A stretch of DNA of 64,000 bases from Podocnemis expansa. Lineage: Eukaryota > Chordata > Testudines > Podocnemididae. Shown here piece after piece: positions 57,991 to 64,000 of the stretch; within the stretch, counting starts at the first letter, position 1, and every line of letters starts with the position of its first letter. Where the stretch lies: the NCBI GenBank assembly GCA_007922195.1, contig ML681971.1, forward strand, positions 4,630,505-4,694,504, in the 5' to 3' direction. The translations under genes and the position numbers were made by a program. Below the pieces are notes generated by a model. It searched no databases. It was not told the origin of the DNA and saw only the letters and a list, made by a program, of their open reading frames with translations.

Positions 57991-58052
57991 CATGACAATG
58001 ACATAGAGCAAGCCATGAGCATTCAAAAAAAAAACAACCAAAACCTTGAATG

Positions 58053-58409
58053 CTATGTTCCCTCTAAGCTGTGCATGTGTGCATGTGCACACAGGTCGTG
58101 AAACCTGTGCACACAACAAAATAACGCGTGCACAAAAAAATTCAACAGTGCTAGTATTTTTTATGCTACTTTAAGGAGGCAATTTCAAATAGCATGTTTC
58201 AAATAAAGTTTTGTAACTTATAAAATCATTTCCATCACCATATCAAAATAAAATTTAGATATTATTTGCATCATACATATTTACTTCATTGCACTCATAA
58301 GTTTGACCACAATCACTGGCATGCACACAGATTTGAACACTGGTTCCAAAAATCTGGACAAAAGAAATTTTTTGCACACACAGCCTATGAAAATTTAGAG
58401 GGAACATTG
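58053..58409. mobile_element. hAT-type element, TGTTCCCTCTAA termini
   Basis: The termini are CTATGTTCCCTCTAAG and, inverted, CAATGTTCCCTCTAA. The TSD is CTTGAATG/ATTGAATG (58045-58052 and 58410-58417, one mismatch). The interior repeats GCACACA motifs. I recognise this terminus as a very common turtle repeat. Confidence 0.85.
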
Positions 58410-58557
58410 ATTGAATGACATATTTTGCATTAAACCACACTATTATATTGCAATGGCAAATAAGAAAGATACACAGATCACATTACATGGGTGGGGGACG
58501 GGTGCAGCACATCACAGAGACCAAAATCAAACTTCAGGTTTTCTGCTAAAATTCTGT

Positions 58558-58607
58558 TTTCATCAAAAAGCTGTTTTCCATCCAAAAAATGTTTTGATGA
58601 AAAATGG
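58558..58607. repeat. Short hairpin (inverted repeat)
   Basis: TTTTCATCAAAAA near 58558 pairs with TTTTTTGATGAAAA-like sequence near 58592. Related A/T-rich TTTTGAAA-type sequence recurs near 40900-41200 and 56640-56760, so this is probably a decayed palindromic repeat. Confidence 0.5.
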
Positions 58608-58738
58608 TGACCTTCTCCATTTTTGGACCTGAGAACTAAGGAGCTATTCAAAGATTTGAGGTGCCAGAACTCAGCTGACTTTCCATTGGAAAAGAGTACC
58701 TAACTGCCCCCCTCTATTCACCTCACTGTTCCTTTCAG

Positions 58739-58842
58739 GGTCTGGATCAATCAGTGAGATCAGAGGGCTGGAAATTTCTCACTGGTTACTACTCCTGGAG
58801 GAGCTCCAATGATGAGAGGCTGACTGTAGACAGTATGAGGAG
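58739..58842 (+). CDS. TBC1D21: TBC1D21 coding exon 3 (start of TBC domain)
   Basis: This 104-nt exon encodes 34 residues plus two bases of a split Arg codon. It carries the opening of the TBC domain: GLDQSVRSEGWKFLTGYYSW, then DERLTVDSMR. The G-x-x-x-x-x-R-x-x-x-W-x-x-L-x-G-Y pattern is the usual first TBC motif. The acceptor is CCTTTCAG at 58731-58738 and the donor is AG|GTATGG, a slightly weak but acceptable 5' splice site. The catalytic IxxDxxR and YxQ finger motifs of TBC GAPs lie further on and are outside the window, so GAP competence cannot be judged here. Confidence 0.94.
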
Positions 58843-60762
58843 GTATGGGTCTATCGGTTTACAGCTGTTTCCAGAAGGTACCAAGATGGTTTCACATGCA
58901 TCCCTAAAGACTTCATAATGATAAAGGTTATGGCAGCAGCTGTGAACCCCAACCAGGGATCAAAGCCCTCTTATTCTGAGAACTCTGCAGACAGGAGACA
59001 AAGAGGAGAACTCACAATCCACGTCAGACAGGGAACCCGTGAAGAGCCCAGCTCTGCAGTGGCTGCGATTGAAATGGTTCTGTCCCCTGGAAGCTAAGTG
59101 ATCTTAGCATAAGTGAGATGGTGGCTCTAGCTCTTTTAATAACTCCATGAAGGATGGGTGGTGGATGTTTTTCACCTCCCCTTTCTACTTTAGAATTTTC
59201 CATGAACTCAGGACCATCACTTTGTAGAGGTCAGGCATGGACTCAGGTAGAAACAGATACAGCAGCTCTGCTTCAGTGGGAACCCAACTAAATTCAGGCT
59301 TTAGGGGTCAGATCTTGCTATGGTCTGTCCCTGAGATCCCTCCCAATGTCACAAATTGCTCCACAGATAACCTTCAGCCATCAGCTCCTTTGCACCCAAA
59401 ATCCTCTAGTTATTGGTACTTGCCCTGGAAAAGACAGGCAGGAAAGGCCTCTGTGTAAGCAGAGCATGGGGCTACATTGTTGCCGTTGCTCCATGGAACT
59501 GTCAAGGGTAACTAGTGTGGGAGGCGTTCCCACCATGGCAGAATAACAAAAAATGGCTGAAAGGGACAGCTGTGTTTCCATGCCACTGACTGGAGCAACA
59601 ATAAGAGGGGCAAATCCAGGACCCCCTCTGTGTGAGCAGAAACAGCCACCTCTGAGATCTACAGCTGTAGCACATTCAGCAGCCCCTAGACATGTCCTAG
59701 CCACTAGGGGGGAGGACAGAATGCCAGTCTGAAAGGGTGGGTGATTGCCATCAAAGGCGTCCCACAGCAGAAAATATGACTAGAAGAAACTGGGGAGGGG
59801 TCGGAGTGTTGACTTCCCATGGTACCTCCTCCAACCACCCCTGCATGCAGCAGTGACTTAGAGAATTTCAATTTTGCAACATTTTCTGGAGTTTTCCCTT
59901 TTCCCAGCCAAACTCTTCGTTAGCTTGCAGCTCCTCTGTGGGGAGCCCTGGCCTTTTTGCCCACATTGCTAGGGTGCACACCAGAGTGCTTTGGAGCTTC
60001 ACAGTGTCTAGCAGCCCTCTCTCTTACCAGCATAACAGGAAATATGTATATAGAGCTATCTCCAAAAAGCTGCATCTGGAACACAGTCCCTTTGTACGGG
60101 GTGCTGTACAAATGTAGGCAAGAGACAACTCCTGACCAGTAGTCTATATTCCAGTGCACTACACTGATATAGACCAACTGAGGATATGAACCAGTTCTTT
60201 CTGCTCATAAGGCATAGTCAAAATTTTACATACAGACCCTCTCCGTTAGCTCCATCAGTTGTTTGCTGTATAGGGCTCCAGATATATAAATGATGCCTAC
60301 CTGGTGCCGTGATGCATATGTTCTGCTCTCCTCTTGTGATACTAGGCCCACTGAAGATGGATGTGCCTGCTACAGCAGTGTCTCAAGGAACTCATTCTGT
60401 AGAAGTCCATGTATTATGACCCATAATGGTCCTGAATTAGATCTCCCCTACCAGTGACCCACCCAAGGCAGTCGGTATCACAGATGTGAAGTTGAACACA
60501 GTGGTGCACGTGCCTGCCAGGTCACTGTAATATTGGACAACCCAATTCAAAACTTTGTAACACTGCTTGTTTTTCGCAAGCTGGTTGCAAAACTGAAAAA
60601 AATTCCTAAATAAACCAGATCAACTGCTTCTTTCCTTCCCCAAGATTTCCTTTATTGACAGTGAATCTTCATGCCATAGGTTCTCTTAGCAAAGCCCTTA
60701 TGACAGCTTGCTCCTATGTTCTTGCACTGTGTTCTCAAGAGCTAACCCCTGCATTCTTTCAG

Positions 60763-60857
60763 AAAAAGTTATGATGCCTTGTGCAACATGTATGACAAGA
60801 TCCAACCCTTGCTGGAGACAGAGCATAGGGACTTCATGCAGGTCCGCAGCTTCATCA
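60763..60857 (+). CDS. TBC1D21: TBC1D21 coding exon 4
   Basis: This 95-nt exon begins with the third base of the split Arg codon, then reads KSYDALCNMYDKIQPLLE and on to DFMQVRSFI, ending in phase 1. The mammalian counterpart as remembered is KNYKALCQMYEKIQPLLE. The acceptor is CATTCTTTCAG (60752-60762) and the donor is A|GTAAGT at 60858. There are no stops. This is the second helical stretch of the TBC domain. The exon confirms the gene identity independently of exons 1-3. Confidence 0.93.
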
Positions 60858-61234
60858 GTAAGTTGGCTTGGGAGCTGAGTTAGGTGTGTCTGGGGTAGAG
60901 GAGCAGGGGCAGCAGATAGATGAGTCAGTGGATTGGCAGGCCACCAGCCACAGGCCCCATGGATCTCCTGACCTCCAGGGTCACCCTTCACTGGAGATTC
61001 TGAAGTGAATAGCTTAAGTACTGGGCTCTGTTTGCCCTTCAGAAGCTGTAAGCATGCATGTACTTTGACGTCATCCTTCTACCAATGCACAAGCATCACT
61101 CACGAGTGGGCAGCATAGCTTGGATCATGATCATTTCCCATCTCATCAGCGTTGGCCCTTGCTTTATTGGGTGGCAGACCTCCAGGTGTAGCCAGGAAGA
61201 TTATTTGTATGATTCACTAGGTGGCACTTTCTGT

Positions 61235-61430
61235 GTCACTAATGATCTGCAACGCTGCCCTGACACTGCTTGATGGGGCTCTGTACTGCCTTTCAAATGA
61301 GATGTAAAACAGAGGTCCAGATCACTGCAAGTCATTAATGGTCCCACGACACTAACAAGAAAAGCAAGAGTGTTAACTCTGTCATCCTGGCCAAATTCCA
61401 ATTCAAGTAATTAAATTGTTGCTTACCTAA
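61235..61430 (+). repeat. Ancient dispersed vertebrate repeat
   Basis: GATCTGCAACGCTGCCCTGA, CTGCCTTTCAAATGAGATGT, AGGTCCAGATCACTGCAAGT and CCTGGCCAAATTCCAATTC form a conserved order I recognise from many vertebrates (usual core: GATGAGACGTAAAACCGAGG). I am not certain of the family name. It lies in TBC1D21 intron 4. Confidence 0.6.
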
Positions 61431-61850
61431 ATATCCCCCCTTTCGGTTCTCCTTTGTGACATTCTTCTGGTTCTGAATTGCAGTATTTGGTTGCTGGAGT
61501 TAGTGAATTCACATCTTTGCATGGAGCCATTGGCATTTCAGAGATTGGTTGAATGACCCAGAGGAAAAAAGTTATATAAAGAGAGATTCTGGATAGAGAA
61601 GTTGTATGAGAGAGACTGTGAGGCTGGAAATGTCTTTGGAGTCCGTTGCTTGTGGATGAAAGGAGCTACAGAAGTGATTAGCATCATTCTATTAAGATTC
61701 CCCATTAGCCTTCTCCCAGCTGTACAACAAAAGGAATATTAAACAATCCTGTAAATTAACCTTACACTGAGTTGTAACCTGAATAAATCAACCCAGCTGG
61801 GATATGAAGGATCCACAATGCCTAAGTAGGGTTAAATGGATTCTTTAGAA

Positions 61851-62291
61851 CAAAAGTTCCCAAGCTTTTAGAGTGGGAGTCTGCCTAGGAACACGCACTA
61901 CCCCACACCCTGCCCTGTCCTGCCCCATCCCACTCCCTTAGTGGCATAAACATATATAACCCCTATATAAACATATAAAGATAACAATAACACTAAATTA
62001 TGTCATTGTAAGAATAAATTACACTTACCTGAGTAAGAAACAAAGCTTTCTCTGGCACATGTGACCCCGTCTCTATCTATACAGCATGGACTGAGGGTAA
62101 TACAGCCAGGCTCTGGCTGGGTGGCTGCTCTCTTGAGGAACCTGCTCCTTCACTCTGGCTGGCACAGAGTTCAAAGCATGGATCTCAGGGAGCAAATGAC
62201 CTCAGTATTACTGAAGCCTCATGGACCCAGTGGAATCTTTGGTGTCCCCTCCAGGAGGACCACAACACCACCCCCAGGGTGGGAACCACTG
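61851..62291. mobile_element. hAT-like element, GGTTCCCA termini
   Basis: The left end is CAAAAGTTCCCAAGC and the right end, inverted, is CAGTGGTTCCCACCC, a familiar hAT terminus. Flanks CTTTAGAA and ATTTAAGA match only 5 of 8 positions, so the boundaries are tentative. There is no transposase. Confidence 0.5.
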
Positions 62292-62346
62292 ATTTAAGAG
62301 CAATTAACAATGATTCTATAACTCTTCACCCAGGCAGGATCTCTTA

Positions 62347-62678
62347 GGCAATGTCTACACTAGCAAATCAGTTTGAATTAAGGAGCCTTAATTCAAACTA
62401 ATTTGAGCCCTATCTACACGAGGCTTTGCCTCATTCAAACTAAAAAAATGTTTAGTTTGAACTAAGCAAAGCACAAATCTAGTTGTGCTAGTTCGAACTA
62501 AATAAGTTCAAACCAGCAGTTAGTTCAAACTAAACAGTTAGTTTGAACTAAAAAAGCTCAGCGGATGCGAACTAAAAAGTTAGTTTGAACTAAAGAAAGT
62601 GGTTTGGTCAAACTAACTTTGAACTGCTTAGTTCAGACTAAGCAAGTCTGAACCAACTTTTTAGGTGTAGACATAGCC
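62347..62678. mobile_element. Palindromic MITE with TTAGTTTGAACTAA modules, copy D
   Basis: This 332-bp element has ends GGCAATGTCTACACTAG and TAGGTGTAGACATAGCC, flanked by TTA and TCA. Inside, TTAGTTTGAACTAA-type palindromes recur many times (62450-62640). The right end lies a few bases from the 3' end of a minus-strand CR1. Confidence 0.85.
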
Positions 62679-62682
62679 TCAG

Positions 62683-62870
62683 AGAAACCAGAATCATAAG
62701 AATTCCTGGGAAGTGACCATAAGAGGCCATCCACAGCAGCCCCCCACACTGAGGCAGGACCAAGTACTCTGAGACCAGTCCTGACAGATTTTTATCCAGT
62801 AAGAGGGATTCCACAGCCATCCTTGGAAGTTTATCCCAGAGCTAAGCTATGCTTATGGTTAGGAAGTGTT
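62683..62870 (-). mobile_element. CR1 LINE 3' end fragment
   Basis: AGAATCATAAGAATTCCTGG, GCAGGACCAAGTACTCTGAG and GATTCCACAGCCATCCTTGG are the reversed CR1 3' UTR. Its terminus lies about 4 bp from MITE copy D. Confidence 0.8.
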
Positions 62871-63621
62871 AGAAGAACAAGAAGGGTCAGGTTCACCCAA
62901 GAGCAGAATGAGTATATAGTGCCTTTAATCACAACATCTGTTTCCCTTGTACATCCAACCTAGCAAAAAGTAGCTGCGACTCACTTAAACCAGTGCAAGT
63001 AAGCCCAGAATACAGGATTCACAAGACATATATACCTTTCTAATATGCTAAATACAATATCCATAATGCAACAGGTGAATGCATAATATAACACGTTGTA
63101 TCATGCCTAAATCCCTATATGGTTCTACTATACTTAATATGCAGATTACATAATTAGATTATACTTAATATTCAGTGTAATTAGCTTGCCCAAATACAGA
63201 AACTCCTTCCTCCATCCCTACCTATTCTTCCCACTCCCCTTGCAGCATGAGAGACAGCTGCTTATGTGTGCCTCCAAAGGCAGGAACTGAGTCAATGTGG
63301 GATTGGGGCTGCTGTAGGATGACTCACTCACTAGCCTGTTCTTCCTTCCCTGGCTGACTGGGGCAGTGACAGACCCAAGTTTTGGGGTGGGGGGGTACAT
63401 TATACAGACACCCATCAGAAATCTTGGGAGAGACACAGGAAGTTTGGGCAGCAGGAGTGAGGGGTGCAGCCAGTGTCAGTGGGAGGAGGAGTCCCATAAA
63501 ATCCCAGTCTCCTGTGATTCAGGAGTGCAGATGAATGAAAGGTTATTTGTGGAAACACTTAGCAAGGCACCTAAGCAAAAACAATGAAGTAAGCTACACA
63601 ATATTCCGAGACAGGCAAGTA

Positions 63622-63766
63622 TTATTCTTGGTTTTGAATGTGTTAGTCTTGTTCAGTAAAACAAAAGAGGAGTCTTGTGCATTTTAAAGACTAACATGCT
63701 AACAAACTAACAAAAATAAATTTGTTAGACTTTAGTGCTACAAGACTCCTCTTTTGTTTTTCAGCT
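63622..63766. mobile_element. Probable foldback SINE
   Basis: A + arm with head GTGTTAGTCTTGTTCAGTAA and body through TTTTAAAGACTAACA meets a minus arm (AATTTGTTAGACTTTAGTGC) ending at TTTTGTTTTTCAGCTAGG. Possible flanks are AGGCAAGTA (63613-63621) and AGGCAGTA (63767-63774), a TSD with one indel. The inner ends carry short CTAACA-type direct repeats. Confidence 0.65.
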
Positions 63767-64000
63767 AGGCAGTAAAATTGAAACTTGAGACCTGACTGGA
63801 GAAGACTCTTCTTTTGTTTTACTAAGAAGGCTGGTGTCAGTCTCACACTGCCTAAGGGCATGGCATATGGCATTTATATGCTCCATGCAGGAAGCTTCCC
63901 AAGCAATAGAGAGAACCAGGCTGCAGGGAGCATAAAAGCTTTTGTCTTCCCAGCACAGAGAGCAGGCAGCAGGGAAAGAAGTGGAACCACCACAGACAAT

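Larger units (their letters stand above)
55461..58738 (+). other. TBC1D21 intron 2
   Basis: Between 55461 and 57840 I see no coding sequence. It contains AT-rich unique-looking DNA, poly-T near 56860 and an AT-rich block at 57290-57700 with a minus-strand AATAAA that could be an old LTR, which I cannot confirm. A foldback SINE (57841-57990), an hAT element (58053-58409) and a hairpin (58558-58607) follow. Confidence 0.7.
48489..64000 (+). other. TBC1D21: TBC1D21 gene, 5' part (four exons; 3' part outside window)
   Basis: This spans the visible part of TBC1D21, a TBC-domain protein of the Rab GTPase-activating family that in mammals is restricted to testis and sperm. Exons at 48489-48551, 55353-55460, 58739-58842 and 60763-60857 join in phase 0/0/2/1 with GT..AG introns of about 6.8, 3.3 and 1.9 kb. 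Together they give about 123 codons against about 336 in the human protein as I remember it. The exon 2 and 3 segments align without gaps to the remembered human sequence. I searched to 64000 by eye for the next exon (ARDIQ-like) and did not find it, so intron 4 is longer than 3.1 kb. No stop or frameshift is seen, so the gene appears intact here. TBC1D15/17 were considered but fit the linker and the WKFLTGYYSW region less well. Confidence 0.9.
60858..64000 (+). other. TBC1D21 intron 4 (incomplete)
   Basis: No further exon was found. The intron holds an ancient dispersed repeat at 61235-61430, an hAT-like element at 61851-62291, a palindromic MITE at 62347-62678 abutting a CR1 fragment at 62683-62870, and a foldback SINE at 63622-63766. 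The AT-rich stretch 62900-63190 could be LTR-derived but has no confirming feature. From 63767 to 64000 nothing is recognised. Confidence 0.7.

Noticed and set aside
1..64000. CRISPR arrays, operons, bacterial promoters, rRNA genes
   Set aside because: None are present. The spliced exons and the vertebrate repeat families make this nuclear DNA of a vertebrate.

Overview
This is a window of vertebrate nuclear DNA, and the repeats point strongly to a turtle. It holds many CR1 LINE fragments, a tRNA-derived SINE of the kind I know from cryptodiran turtles (head with GTTAGTCTAGTTCAGC, body with GGCACTTAAAGACTAACAAA), old MIR copies, several hAT elements with 8-bp target-site duplications (TSDs), and palindrome-rich MITEs. 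The SINE variant and the MITE mix look most like a soft-shelled turtle (Trionychia) to me; that last step is inference. A 10-N gap at 23868-23877 shows this is a draft assembly.

The only protein-coding gene I can support is TBC1D21, on the + strand in the last quarter. Four coding exons are visible (48489-48551, 55353-55460, 58739-58842, 60763-60857). All have consensus splice sites and compatible phases. They encode about 123 residues, from the start codon into the TBC (Rab-GAP) domain; the rest lies beyond 64000. A short promoter upstream carries TATA-like, CRE-like and X-box-like sequences, which would suit a testis gene.

From 1 to 48 kb the window is a gene desert made of layered repeats. 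CR1 fragments lie at 3.4, 6.2-6.9, 10.8-13.1, 14.9-15.6, 18.4, 21.6, 27.2, 29.5, 32.1, 34.5-35.8, 35.9-37.4 and 38.8-40.3 kb. Four foldback MITEs with GGCTGTGTTCACAC ends lie at 0.5, 19.3, 31.0 and 54.1 kb, and a related set with GGCTATGTCTACAC ends at 6.9, 24.5, 38.3, 47.4 and 62.3 kb. hAT elements with clear 8-bp TSDs lie at 10.6, 11.2, 15.1, 20.9, 26.1, 49.5 and 58.1 kb. A Ty3/gypsy-like gag remnant with a primer-binding site lies at 24.9-25.76 kb, and a 1.5-kb element with long inverted arms at 33-34.5 kb.

Three points stand out. (1) Several SINE copies are foldbacks: two inverted arms enclosed by a single TSD, so each is one insertion event. (2) MITEs of different families share nearly the same terminus but are filled with different arrays of short palindromes. 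(3) MITEs with GGCTATG-type ends repeatedly abut the 3' tail of a CR1. All long ORFs outside TBC1D21 are by-products of GC-rich repeat filler or decayed CR1/gypsy coding sequence.
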